The notes under the pieces: generated by a model
What the model was told of the DNA's origin: nothing
The model's input: only the letters and a program-made list of their open reading frames with translations
Database searches by the model: none
In this document: piece after piece, positions 35,798 to 44,193 of the stretch
How positions within the stretch are numbered: the first letter of the stretch is position 1
How the letters are laid out: each line of letters begins with the position of its first letter
Source: Bradyrhizobiaceae bacterium
GTDB taxonomy: Bacteria > Pseudomonadota > Alphaproteobacteria > Rhizobiales > Xanthobacteraceae
Assembly: GCA_003963145.1 (NCBI GenBank)
Contig: RXJJ01000017.1
Coordinates: 26,380 to 90,379 of the forward strand
Direction: 5' to 3'
DNA: 64,000 nucleotides
Program-made: the position numbers and the translations under genes

Positions 35798-37081
35798 TTA
35801 GATTGCCCTCGGCGCAGCTCCAGCTGGAGCCGCACTTGTATCGACGAAGCGTTCACCCGGCTTGCAGTTGAGTGCAAGCAGCGCCCCGATAAGCAAGAAC
35901 GCAAGCGAGCCGATGAAAGGTACATCCCACCGCCCCGTCACGTCGATTGCATAGCCGAATACCACCGGCGAGATAATGCCGGCCATACCGAAGCCGAAAT
36001 TCATAAATCCGCTGGCGCTTCCTGAATATTCCGGCGCAATGTCCATCGGCATGGCCCAGATCGGCGCGACGATCAGCTCCGCGAAGAAGAACGCGAGACT
36101 GAGACAAATCGCAACAACGGTCAGGTCATGAATGAACATGATCGGAAGCATGAAGCAGAACGACCCGAGAAAGCCGGCTACAACGACGGAGGTACGCGCC
36201 TTGTTGACATTCCCGGTCTTCCGGAGAATGCGGTCACTGACAAGACCACCAACAGTGTCACCGATCACGCCCGCGAAGAACACACCCGCCGCAAATAGCG
36301 CCGACTTTTTGATGTTCAGGTTGAACTCGTGCAGAAAGAATGACGGCAGCCAGTTCAGATAAAGCCACAGAATCCAGCCGTAGCAGAAATCGGTCAGCGT
36401 CACCGGCATGATGCGGCGGATCAGCGGCCCCCACGGCACCTTCTTGCGCGTGGCGACGACGGTCGCGGGCGGAAGACCCGTCAATTCATCCGGCGTGATT
36501 TGCGAATGAGTGCGCGGATCGTCGCGGAAGTAGAGGAACCACACCGCCGACCAGATTAGCGCTACCACACCGAGGAAAATAAATGAATCGCGCCAGGAGA
36601 AAGACACGACGATCACCGCAATCAGCGGCGGCGTCAGCGCATTTCCCGCGCGCGAGAAAGCATGCGTGATACCCTGCGCGAAGGCGCGCTGATCGGGGCG
36701 CATCCAGTTCGCAAGCGCGCGCGTGGCGGTGGGAAAAGCAGGCCCCTCACCGATCCCCAGCGCGAGGCGAGACATGAACAGAGCGGCCAAACCGCCGACA
36801 AAACCGGTCCAGATTGTCGAAAGACCCACGAGAACGCCGCATAGCGCGAGCGTCACCCGCGGCCCAAGCCGGTCACCGAGCCACCCGCCTGCGATCTGAA
36901 AGAAGGCGTAAGGATATGCGAAGGCGGAGAACGCAAGCCCAAGCTGGGTCGCGGTCAATCCGAGATCCTTCTGCATGAGGGGCGCAGCAGTCGAGATATT
37001 CACACGGTCAACGTAAAAGATGAGATACATCAAGCATGTGATGAACAGAACAGTACGGCTCGCCTTATTGCGAATCGCCAT
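35798..37081 (-). CDS. MFS transporter, anion:cation symporter type (SauU-like)
   Basis: A 427-residue major facilitator of the ACS family with 12 predicted helices. DRVNIS in helix 1, GWLGDRLGPRV in loop 2-3 and RLALGIGEGPAFPTATRALANW are typical of ACS carriers for organic anions. In C. necator the sulfoacetate cluster has an ACS-type permease, SauU, in the same setting. Start at 37081 behind GGGAGG; the frame continues upstream to 37135 without need. First gene of the operon; two candidate operators lie 94-147 bases upstream. Sulfoacetate as substrate is inferred from context. Confidence 0.85.
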   Translation of the reverse strand: MAIRNKASRTVLFITCLMYLIFYVDRVNISTAAPLMQKDLGLTATQLGLAFSAFAYPYAFFQIAGGWLGDRLGPRVTLALCGVLVGLSTIWTGFVGGLAALFMSRLALGIGEGPAFPTATRALANWMRPDQRAFAQGITHAFSRAGNALTPPLIAVIVVSFSWRDSFIFLGVVALIWSAVWFLYFRDDPRTHSQITPDELTGLPPATVVATRKKVPWGPLIRRIMPVTLTDFCYGWILWLYLNWLPSFFLHEFNLNIKKSALFAAGVFFAGVIGDTVGGLVSDRILRKTGNVNKARTSVVVAGFLGSFCFMLPIMFIHDLTVVAICLSLAFFFAELIVAPIWAMPMDIAPEYSGSASGFMNFGFGMAGIISPVVFGYAIDVTGRWDVPFIGSLAFLLIGALLALNCKPGERFVDTSAAPAGAAPRAI

Positions 37082-37174
37082 AGGAAACCTCCCGATATTT
37101 TTCTGCTGTCTTCCGGGTTCAGTGCCCAGTTTCAAAATGACGCAGCGTTTATCTGGGGCATGCTACAGGAGATT

Positions 37175-37191
37175 ATTTCCTACAAGGAAAT
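37175..37191. promoter_or_regulatory. 17-bp palindrome upstream of the SauU-like gene
   Basis: ATTTCC-TACAA-GGAAAT is a perfect inverted repeat. It abuts the LysR-type element and lies 94 bases upstream of the transporter start. It resembles in size, but not in spacing of the GGAA halves, the palindromes near the IclR genes. Confidence 0.45.
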
Positions 37192-37228
37192 TGATAATCT
37201 GCATCGCATCCATTCGCGGTATTTATCA
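37188..37228. promoter_or_regulatory. 41-bp repeated element, copy A (candidate LysR operator)
   Basis: Matches copy B at 40492-40532 in 32 of 41 positions without gaps. Conserved blocks read AAATTGAT, CTGCAT, ATTCGCGG and ATTTATCA; the 7-base TTGATAA and TTATCAA ends form an inverted pair. It begins 107 bases upstream of the SauU-like start, versus 106 bases for copy B upstream of tctC, in the same orientation. Equal distance to two minus-strand operons flanking a LysR gene indicates a shared activator site. Confidence 0.7.
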
Positions 37229-37283
37229 AAAAGAAGGTCGGCGCGAGGTACCGGGGCCGGTCTCCTTTATCGAATGGCGATAA

Positions 37284-38801
37284 TTAGCTCGCTTCTACAA
37301 AAACCGCCGTTTTCCGCTTTGTCCAAGTCCGCTGCAGGAACGGAAGCGCCAGAATGACTGCGGTAAGAGCCATGACGGTTCCCGAAATCGGACGGGTAAA
37401 GAACACCGTCCAGTCGTTGCTGAAACTAATCATGGAATTCATGAAGGCGGCTTCCGTTAAAGGCCCAAGGATCACGCCAAGGACCAGTGGCGCGATCGGG
37501 AACTTGAAGCGCTCGAACAGATAGCCGATGACGCCGAACCCGATCATCAGCCACAGATCGATGACGCTGTTGCGGATCGACAGCGCGCCGACAAAGCACA
37601 GCGTCATCACGTAGGCCGAGACCACCGCTTCCGGCAAATCGAGAATTTTCACAAGTGGCCGGATAGCAAAGTAGCCGACGATACACATCAGAGCGAGACC
37701 GACGAATACGGACGCAAAGACCGTGTAGACGATTGGCGCCGAGGTCATCATCACCTGCGGACCCGGCTGAATACCATGCAGCATAAATGCGCCGAGAATG
37801 ATTGCGGTCGCTCCGCTGCCGGGAATGCCGAGCGCAAGAAGCGGCACAAGTGCGCCACCGACGGAGGCCGTTGCCGCCGCTTGCGGCGCGACGATCCCTT
37901 CGGCGATGCCTGTGCCCATTTCCTTGCGGCGCTTGCCGAACTGGGATTCCATACCGTAGCTCACGAAGGAGGCGATGGTAGCGCCCGCTCCGGGAATGAG
38001 ACCAATGATATTGCCGAGGATGCTCGCCCGCGCGAACATCCATTTCAGCGCACTCATCTCCTTCCAGGTCGGTAGTTCGGTTCGGGCGTTGCCGATCTTC
38101 TCGACAGGCTTTGTCGAAAATCCAGTCTCGAGCCGCGACAGCACCTCGCCAATGCCATAAGCGCCGACCATCACGACGAGAAACTCAATGCCATCGGCGA
38201 GAATCGGGGAGTCGAAGGTGAAGCGCGAGGCGCCATAGGTTTCGTCGGTGCCGACCGTTGAGATCAAAATGCCGACACAGAGGCTGATGAGCGCATTGGC
38301 GAGCGAACCACTGCCGAGCGCGACGACGCTGGAGAGGCCGAACACGAGGACCGCAAAATACTCCGGCGTCGAAAAACGCAGGGCGAAATGCGCAAGCGGC
38401 TGCGTCAGAAGCACCATGATGATCGCAGAGAGCACACCGCCGCCAAGCGCGGCGACCAGAGTCCAGCCGAGCGCTTTCGCGGCCTTTCCCTTGCGACCCA
38501 TGGTGTAGCCGTCCCACAGCATCGGAACATCGATCGGCTCTCCGGGGATCTTGAACAGGATAGCAGTGAAGGCGCCGCCATAAGTGCCCGAGACATACAT
38601 CGCCGTCAGCAGCACGATCGATGCGGTCACATCCATATGGTAGGTGAAAGGCAGTGTAAGCGCGACGCCCATCACCAGGGTCAGACCCGGCAACACGCCG
38701 ACCAGCAGTCCGATCACGATGCCCACAAAAAGCATGAACATATGGCTTGGCGTGAAACAGTTGAGGAAGCCGCTTCCCAGCTGAAGGAGAATCTCACCCA
38801 T
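37284..38801 (-). CDS. tripartite tricarboxylate transporter large membrane subunit TctA
   Basis: A 505-residue membrane protein with about 11-12 helices. Two TctA signatures are visible: the VGVLPGLTLVMGVALTLPFT block near residue 35 and the GLIPGAGATIASFVSYG block near residue 265, the symmetrical GxxPG motifs of the family. It forms the substrate channel with TctB and accepts solute from TctC. The gene order is TctC, TctB, TctA on one transcript. Family members carry citrate, aromatic acids and, in the SlcHFG system of Chromohalobacter, sulfolactate. Confidence 0.93.
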   Translation of the reverse strand: MGEILLQLGSGFLNCFTPSHMFMLFVGIVIGLLVGVLPGLTLVMGVALTLPFTYHMDVTASIVLLTAMYVSGTYGGAFTAILFKIPGEPIDVPMLWDGYTMGRKGKAAKALGWTLVAALGGGVLSAIIMVLLTQPLAHFALRFSTPEYFAVLVFGLSSVVALGSGSLANALISLCVGILISTVGTDETYGASRFTFDSPILADGIEFLVVMVGAYGIGEVLSRLETGFSTKPVEKIGNARTELPTWKEMSALKWMFARASILGNIIGLIPGAGATIASFVSYGMESQFGKRRKEMGTGIAEGIVAPQAAATASVGGALVPLLALGIPGSGATAIILGAFMLHGIQPGPQVMMTSAPIVYTVFASVFVGLALMCIVGYFAIRPLVKILDLPEAVVSAYVMTLCFVGALSIRNSVIDLWLMIGFGVIGYLFERFKFPIAPLVLGVILGPLTEAAFMNSMISFSNDWTVFFTRPISGTVMALTAVILALPFLQRTWTKRKTAVFVEAS

Positions 38802-38818
38802 AATTATATTCCCCTGCT

Positions 38819-39361
38819 TCAGGCGCCGATGATGAAACGAATGAAATCAGTGAAGGCATCAAACGGTGGCGCACCGCGTGGCAGCGAAACATAGGCGACG
38901 CGCATGAACAGCAGCGCCGCTCCGAGCATAATGCCCGTGCCGGTCAGCCAGATCGCAAGATGATTGCGATAACGGCCGAGATACATGAACACGATGAGGA
39001 AAATGAATGTCGAAAGCAGGAATCCCAGCGTCGTGACCACAGATGCATAGGCCAGAACGAGAATAATGCCACCGATGAGCAACCGCGGGTGCCTGGGCGA
39101 TTCCGCCTCTTCCTCATCGTCCTCTTTCTCGAAAGTCTCTGCGATTCCGTGGGTTTCCTGGTTCATCCCTAATAAACGACGCACAATCTCGATTAGGCAG
39201 ATCAGAGCCATCACGGCGATCGTCACCTTCGGCCAGAAATCCGGACCGAGGTCGCCCTGACGCGGCGTATACTCGATCTGCTGGGCGTAGTGGTACAGAA
39301 TGCCGGATACGATCAGGCCGGCGACATACGGAATGGTCTGACGGAGCGCGATTTTTCCCAT
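38819..39361 (-). CDS. tripartite tricarboxylate transporter small membrane subunit TctB
   Basis: A 180-residue protein with four hydrophobic segments (about 9-25, 42-62, 95-118 and 125-160) and an acidic stretch (FEKEDDEEEAESPRH) in the central cytoplasmic loop, the normal TctB layout. It is the partner of TctA, 17 bases upstream of that gene. TctB is poorly conserved, so the assignment depends partly on position. Confidence 0.88.
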   Translation of the reverse strand: MGKIALRQTIPYVAGLIVSGILYHYAQQIEYTPRQGDLGPDFWPKVTIAVMALICLIEIVRRLLGMNQETHGIAETFEKEDDEEEAESPRHPRLLIGGIILVLAYASVVTTLGFLLSTFIFLIVFMYLGRYRNHLAIWLTGTGIMLGAALLFMRVAYVSLPRGAPPFDAFTDFIRFIIGA

Positions 39362-39405
39362 AATGTCGCCGCCTGTCCTGTTGAGTGATGATCTTTAGCG
39401 GCTGA

Positions 39406-40386
39406 TTAGTTTTCTGCAGTCGCTTTCTTCATGTCTTCGAGCTGCTCCTTGACGAACGCGGCGGCGTTCGTAGAGGGCTCGAAGCTTGCCGGATCGCCGA
39501 ACTGATCCACGAGAAACTTCTTGTACTCCGGCGATTCGGCGACCTTTGCGAGCGCGTCGGACAGCTTCTTGACGATTTCCTGCGGCGTGCCGGAGCGAAC
39601 GACGATCGCCCGGAACTGAGGCAGCGCGATTTTGTAGCCAAGTTCATAAGACGACGGCACGTCCTTGAACGCGTCGAGGCGCTTCTCTCCGAACAGGAGA
39701 ATCGGACGCATCTGCTTACTGCTCAGGAACTGAGCGACGTCACCGGCCTGTTCGTAAAGAGCATCCGCATGGCCACCGAGGATCGAGACATAGCGCTCGC
39801 TCGGCTTTGCGAATGGCACCTGCACGACCTTCACGCCACCGCTCTTTTCGACGACGTTCAGAGAGAAGTCGTCGACGCTGCCGAAGCCAAGCGTCGCGAC
39901 TTTCAGCTTGCCGGGATTGGCCTTGGCATCCTTCTCAAAATCCGCCCAGGTCTTATATTGGCTATCTTCCTTCACGAAGATGAAGGACGGGCCTTTGATC
40001 ATCACTGCCACTGGCGTGATGTCGTCCATGGTCCAGCGCGGTGTCTTGCCTGCGAGAAGCGCATGACTGTCGGCAATGTAGACCGCCATCGAATAGCCGT
40101 CGGCGGGCGATGACATCAACTTGGCCATGCCGGTCGCACCGGTGCCTCCGGGAACGTTGATGACCGGAATGCTTTGTCCGATGATCGGCTCCATCAGCTT
40201 GCTGACGAGACGTGCAAGCTGGTCAGCGCCACCTCCCGGTCCCCACGGGACAACCAGTTCTATCGGACGTTCGGGATAACCTGCGGCTGCAGCGGAACCA
40301 TTCATTGGCACATTGCAGAGAAAAGCCGCGGACAAAACAGCAAGAGCCTTCCCAGCCCAACGGGCTGGCTGTCGTATCGCCTCCAT
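39406..40386 (-). CDS. tripartite tricarboxylate transporter periplasmic receptor TctC (Bug family)
   Basis: A 326-residue solute receptor. A signal peptide covers about residues 1-34 (WAGKALAVLSAAFLCNVPMNGSAAAA). The mature start AGYPERPIELVVPWGPGGGADQLAR and the INVPGGTGATGMAKLMSSPADGYS block are Bug-family landmarks; the two carboxylate-binding beta-turns fall in these segments. The ATG at 40386 follows a GGGAGG site; an upstream frame to 40446 was rejected. First gene of the transport operon, 146 bases from the divergent LysR gene. A sulfonated carboxylate is a reasonable candidate ligand given the shared regulatory element. Confidence 0.9.
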   Translation of the reverse strand: MEAIRQPARWAGKALAVLSAAFLCNVPMNGSAAAAGYPERPIELVVPWGPGGGADQLARLVSKLMEPIIGQSIPVINVPGGTGATGMAKLMSSPADGYSMAVYIADSHALLAGKTPRWTMDDITPVAVMIKGPSFIFVKEDSQYKTWADFEKDAKANPGKLKVATLGFGSVDDFSLNVVEKSGGVKVVQVPFAKPSERYVSILGGHADALYEQAGDVAQFLSSKQMRPILLFGEKRLDAFKDVPSSYELGYKIALPQFRAIVVRSGTPQEIVKKLSDALAKVAESPEYKKFLVDQFGDPASFEPSTNAAAFVKEQLEDMKKATAEN

Positions 40387-40491
40387 GGTCACCTCCCAGC
40401 GACGGTTTTTTTCGACTTTATCGGTGGGCTTGGTTGCCCACTTCACATAAAATCACTTTTTCGTATGGTGCACGATGCGGCACTCGTGACA

Positions 40492-40532
40492 AAATTGATT
40501 AGCTGCATGAGCATCATTCGCGGAATTTATCA
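40492..40532. promoter_or_regulatory. 41-bp repeated element, copy B (candidate LysR operator)
   Basis: Counterpart of copy A. It fills the divergent region between tctC and the LysR gene and ends at the base before the GTG start of LysR, 106 bases upstream of tctC. The position suits activation of tctCBA and autoregulation of the regulator. Confidence 0.7.
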
Positions 40533-41432
40533 GTGAATCAAGACCTCGACATTTCGCTGTTGCGAACATTCGTTGCCATCGTCGACACGGGTGGCTTGAC
40601 CTCCGCGGGAAAAAAGGTCGGCCGGACGCAACCCGCGATCACGCATCAGATCAAACGACTTGAAGGAGCCATAGGGCGGACCTTGTTCGACAGCAACCGC
40701 CGTCAACTCAGCCTGACCCGCGACGGCGAAGTGCTTCTGGAATTCGCACGCTCGATGCTGCGTCTCAATGATGAAGCGCTCGATCGGTTTTCAGTGCCCG
40801 ATATTTCGGGACATGTTACGCTCGGCACACCAGATCTTTATGCGTCCTATTTGCTGCCGGAGGTGCTCGAGAACTTCTCGCGCGCGCACCCGAACATCGA
40901 AATTCAGCTGCGCTGCACGCGCAGCGTTCATCTGCATGCCGCGCTGGAGCGCGACGAACTCGATATTGCGCTGATGACCAATCAGCCGGATTTCCGCAGC
41001 GGGGAGCTGGTGCGGCAGGAGCCCTTGGTATGGGTAGCAGGGTCAGGCAACGAACCGGAACTGCGCAAGCCTCTCCCACTCGCGGTCCTGCCGCAAGGCA
41101 GCGTGTACCGCCATCATGCTCTGGAGGCGCTCGGGGCCAGCGGACTGCAATGGTCGATACGTTCGGTCTGCGACAGCATCGCGGGCCTGCAGGCAGCTGT
41201 CTTCGCAGGTCTTGCGGTGTCGGTGTTTCCGCGCTGCGCGGTTGTGCCCGGCCTGCGTTGTCTGGACGAGAGCGATGGACTGCCCAAATTGCCACACATC
41301 GAACTCGTGTTATTCCGGAAAAGACAGGGCGTATCGGCAGCGGCCGAACAACTGGCGCAGTATATCGCAAGAGAACTCGGTGAGCCGCCTGTCGTGCCGG
41401 TCAAATCCCCACCGATTGCCGCACCGAAGTGA
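40533..41432 (+). CDS. LysR family transcriptional regulator
   Basis: A 299-residue LTTR. Winged helix about 5-65 (DISLLRTFVAIVDTGGLTSAGKKVGRTQPAITHQIKRLE), linker helix, and a periplasmic-binding-protein-like effector domain about 92-290. It starts with GTG directly after copy B of the repeated element; no convincing Shine-Dalgarno sequence is present, so the message may be nearly leaderless or poorly translated. It is divergent from tctCBA. Copy A upstream of the SauU-like operon suggests a second target, making it a plausible analogue of the sauR regulator. Confidence 0.9.
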   Translation: MNQDLDISLLRTFVAIVDTGGLTSAGKKVGRTQPAITHQIKRLEGAIGRTLFDSNRRQLSLTRDGEVLLEFARSMLRLNDEALDRFSVPDISGHVTLGTPDLYASYLLPEVLENFSRAHPNIEIQLRCTRSVHLHAALERDELDIALMTNQPDFRSGELVRQEPLVWVAGSGNEPELRKPLPLAVLPQGSVYRHHALEALGASGLQWSIRSVCDSIAGLQAAVFAGLAVSVFPRCAVVPGLRCLDESDGLPKLPHIELVLFRKRQGVSAAAEQLAQYIARELGEPPVVPVKSPPIAAPK

Positions 41433-41447
41433 AGCGTTTCCAACAAA

Positions 41448-41472
41448 AAAGGCGGCCGAGCCGGCCGCCTTT
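41448..41472. terminator. bidirectional terminator between LysR and xsc
   Basis: AAAGGCGGCCG and CGGCCGCCTTT form a perfect 11-bp stem with a 3-base loop; A-runs on the left and T-runs on the right serve both convergent genes. Confidence 0.8.
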
Positions 41473-41493
41473 CGTCATTCACGGTTGTCCAGA

Positions 41494-43269
41494 TCACGCA
41501 ACCTTCTGCGGCCGCATGTCGGACTTGCTGATGCCGGCAACCTTGACCGGCTTCTTCATCGCGTCGCGGCGGAACGGCTCACCCAACTCCTGATTGAGCA
41601 GCACCTCGATGAAAGTGGTGATCCGCTTTTTCTGGTCTTCGCAGGACTGACGAATGGCGTTGGTCAGTTCTTCCTGAGTCTTGACCTGAACACCCTTCAG
41701 ACCGCAGGCGTCAGCCACCTTTGCGTAGTTCATGTGGCGATCGAGTTCCGTACCGACAAAGTTGTTGTCGTACCACAGGGTCGTGTTGCGCTTTTCCGCG
41801 CCCCACTGATAGTTGCGGAAGATTACCATGGTGATGCCCGGCCATTCTTCGCGGCCCACCGAGCTCATCTCGTTCATGGAGATGCCGAATGCGCCGTCGC
41901 CAGCAAAACCGACGCACGGTGTATCGGGATTGCCGATCTTGGCGCCGATGATTGCGGGGAAGCCGTAGCCGCAAGGGCCGAACAGGCCCGGAGCCAGATA
42001 TTTGCGGCCCTCGTCGAAGGTCGGATAAGCGTTGCCGATTGCGCAGTTGTTGCCGATGTCGCTCGAGATGATCGCATCGCGCGGAAGGCCGGCCTGAATC
42101 GCGCGCCATGCCTGACGCGGCGACATCAATTCCTTATCGCGGATACGTGCTTCCTTGTTCCAGCTCGTGCCCGGATCGTCGTCTTCATGATCCATGCTCG
42201 ACAGGGTCTGTAGCCACTGCGATTTGGTCTGGTGTACCAGCGCCTTGCGATCGTCGCGGCCCGCATTGCCAGCCGACGGCGCGAGCTTTTCGAGAATGGC
42301 CTTGGCGACCTGCTTGGCATCACCGCAGATGCCAACGGTAACAGGCTTGGTCAGGCCGATACGGTCGGCATTGATGTCCACCTGAATAATTTTGGCCGTC
42401 TTCGGCCAGTAATCGATTCCGTAGCCGGGCAAGGTCGAGAACGGATTAAGGCGCGTGCCAAGCGCGAGAACGACGTCCGCTTTCGCTACCAGCTCCATGG
42501 CCGCCTTCGAGCCGTTATAGCCGAGCGGTCCAACCGCGAGACGGTGGCTGCCGGGAAAGCTGTCGTTGTGCTGGTAGTTGTTGCAGACAGGAGCGTCGAG
42601 CCGCTCCGCAAGAGCGACGGTCTCAGGGATCGCGCCGCCGATCACAACGCCTGCGCCCGAGAGAATCACCGGGAATTTCGCTTCCGACAAAAGTTTCGCG
42701 GCTTCCGCGATTGCATGCTCGCCGCCCGCGGGGCGTTCGAATTCAACGATCGCCGGCAGATTGATGTCGATGACCTGCGTCCAGAAATCGCGTGGAATAT
42801 TCAGCTGCGCCGGAGCCGACAGGCGCTTGGCCTTGAGGATCACGCGATTGAGCGTTTCAGCCACGCGCGAAGGATCGCGGACTTCTTCCTGATAGCAGAC
42901 CATGTCGCGGAACAGCGCCATCTGCTCGACTTCCTGGAAACCGCCCTGCCCGATCGTCTTGTTCGCCGCCTGAGGCGTCACCAGCAGCATCGGCGTGTGA
43001 TTCCAGTAAGCGGTCTTGATCGGCGTGACGAAGCCGGTGATGCCCGGGCCGTTCTGCGCGATCGCCATCGCCATCTTGCCGGTGGAGCGCGTGTAACCGT
43101 CGCAGATCAGGCCGCCATTGGTTTCATGCGCGACGTCCCAAAAGGTGATGCCCGCCTGCGGAAACAGATCTGAAATCGGCATGAATGCCGAGCCGATGAT
43201 GCCAAAGGCGTGTTCGATGCCGTGCATCTGTAGAACCTTCACGAAGGCTTCTTCCGTGGTCATTTTCAT
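41494..43269 (-). CDS. xsc: sulfoacetaldehyde acetyltransferase
   Basis: A 591-residue thiamin diphosphate enzyme, the length of known Xsc proteins. It converts sulfoacetaldehyde plus phosphate to acetyl phosphate and sulfite in the cytoplasm. The start MKMTTEEAFVKVLQMHGIEH and IIGSAFMPISDLFP are characteristic of Xsc and separate it from acetolactate synthase; the cofactor motif begins at Gly457-Asp458-Gly459 (GDGAFGISMNEM) and continues to FRNYQWGAEKRN. Glu of AHETNGG activates the thiazolium. GGAAGGG precedes the start. It is divergent from an IclR gene followed by pta. All sulfonate routes in this island converge on this enzyme. Confidence 0.96.
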   Translation of the reverse strand: MKMTTEEAFVKVLQMHGIEHAFGIIGSAFMPISDLFPQAGITFWDVAHETNGGLICDGYTRSTGKMAMAIAQNGPGITGFVTPIKTAYWNHTPMLLVTPQAANKTIGQGGFQEVEQMALFRDMVCYQEEVRDPSRVAETLNRVILKAKRLSAPAQLNIPRDFWTQVIDINLPAIVEFERPAGGEHAIAEAAKLLSEAKFPVILSGAGVVIGGAIPETVALAERLDAPVCNNYQHNDSFPGSHRLAVGPLGYNGSKAAMELVAKADVVLALGTRLNPFSTLPGYGIDYWPKTAKIIQVDINADRIGLTKPVTVGICGDAKQVAKAILEKLAPSAGNAGRDDRKALVHQTKSQWLQTLSSMDHEDDDPGTSWNKEARIRDKELMSPRQAWRAIQAGLPRDAIISSDIGNNCAIGNAYPTFDEGRKYLAPGLFGPCGYGFPAIIGAKIGNPDTPCVGFAGDGAFGISMNEMSSVGREEWPGITMVIFRNYQWGAEKRNTTLWYDNNFVGTELDRHMNYAKVADACGLKGVQVKTQEELTNAIRQSCEDQKKRITTFIEVLLNQELGEPFRRDAMKKPVKVAGISKSDMRPQKVA

Positions 43270-43384
43270 GGGCTGCCCTTCCTTCACTCCACATGATCGC
43301 GTCACAGCGACCGATTTCGCTGGGCGGTGTGATGCCATGACGTATCCGCTGTTGCAATGAATATCTCATTTGATATCATGCATC

Positions 43385-43401
43385 ATTCCATTTTTTGGAA
43401 T
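43385..43401. promoter_or_regulatory. IclR-type palindrome between xsc and iclR
   Basis: ATTCC-ATTTTTT-GGAAT, perfectly inverted in both outer arms (ATTCCA/TGGAAT). It sits 16 bases before the IclR start and 116 bases before xsc. The same ATTCC-N7-GGAAT arrangement recurs upstream of sorA at 52328. A second imperfect inversion (ATATC-N6-GATAT) lies about 25 bases to its left. Confidence 0.6.
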
Positions 43402-43417
43402 TTAAGTGGAAATATCA

Positions 43418-44179
43418 ATGAACGAGCTTTTCGGCGCGCTTAAACCACTGGCCCTGATCGAAACGATTGCCGAGCTGCAGCATCCGGCCTCGCTTGCAGA
43501 GCTTGCCGTCACCGTCGGCGTGCCAAAACCGACCATGCATCGCTGGCTCGGTTCGCTGGAAAGCGTGGGGCTTTTGCAGCGAACGCCGGACGGACGGCGC
43601 TATGAGCTTGCCGCACGTGCCTCAAACCTCGCATTCTCGATCCTGTCGAACAAACCGGCAGGCGCCCTGCGCCACGAAATTCTTCAGCGCGTCGCACGGG
43701 ACGTTGGTGAATCCTGCAACCTGACGATCCTCGACGGTACCGAAGTGACCTATCTTGATCGCGTCGAGTCGAAATGGCCGCTGCGCATCACGTTCCAGCA
43801 AGGATCGAAAGTCCCCGCTTATTGCTCGGCAAGCGGCAAGCTGTTCCTTGCCCTGATGCAGCCCGCCAAGCGCGATCTTGTTCTGAACAAGCTCGAGCTT
43901 GAGCCGCATACCGAAAATACCGTGACCGACAAATCGACGCTGCTGACGGAGCTGACCGATATCCGGCGCGACGGCTATGCCCTCGACCGTGAGGAATTTC
44001 TTTCCGGCCTGGTCTGTCTGGCCGTCCCCATCATCCAGCAAAAGGGACGCTCACGCGCCTGTATTGCCGCGCTCGCCATTCAAGCGCCGGTCACACGGCT
44101 GTCCCATACTGATATGCTGACAAAGCTCCCGGTGCTGAAAGAAGCCGCCGACGCGCTCGCAAGCACGCTCACTCCCTGA
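43418..44179 (+). CDS. IclR family transcriptional regulator (xsc-pta associated)
   Basis: A 253-residue regulator counted from the ATG at 43418 (a GTG at 43406 is in frame but has the operator-like palindrome where its ribosome site should be). N-terminal winged helix about 5-65 (LIETIAELQHPASLAELAVTVGVPKPTMHRWLGSLE) and IclR effector domain about 75-250. The segment YLDRVESKWPLRI and SASGKLFLAL are nearly the same as in the second IclR of this window, so the two are close paralogues. Followed 14 bases later by pta. Probable ligand: a C2 sulfonate or sulfoacetaldehyde, inferred. Confidence 0.9.
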   Translation: MNELFGALKPLALIETIAELQHPASLAELAVTVGVPKPTMHRWLGSLESVGLLQRTPDGRRYELAARASNLAFSILSNKPAGALRHEILQRVARDVGESCNLTILDGTEVTYLDRVESKWPLRITFQQGSKVPAYCSASGKLFLALMQPAKRDLVLNKLELEPHTENTVTDKSTLLTELTDIRRDGYALDREEFLSGLVCLAVPIIQQKGRSRACIAALAIQAPVTRLSHTDMLTKLPVLKEAADALASTLTP

Positions 44180-44193
44180 GGTAGAAACAATCG

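Noticed and set aside
37249..37260. ACCGG-GG-CCGGT as a terminator between tctA and the sauU-like gene
   Set aside because: The stem is only 5 bp and no T-tract follows on the minus strand; read-through from tctA into the next operon cannot be excluded.
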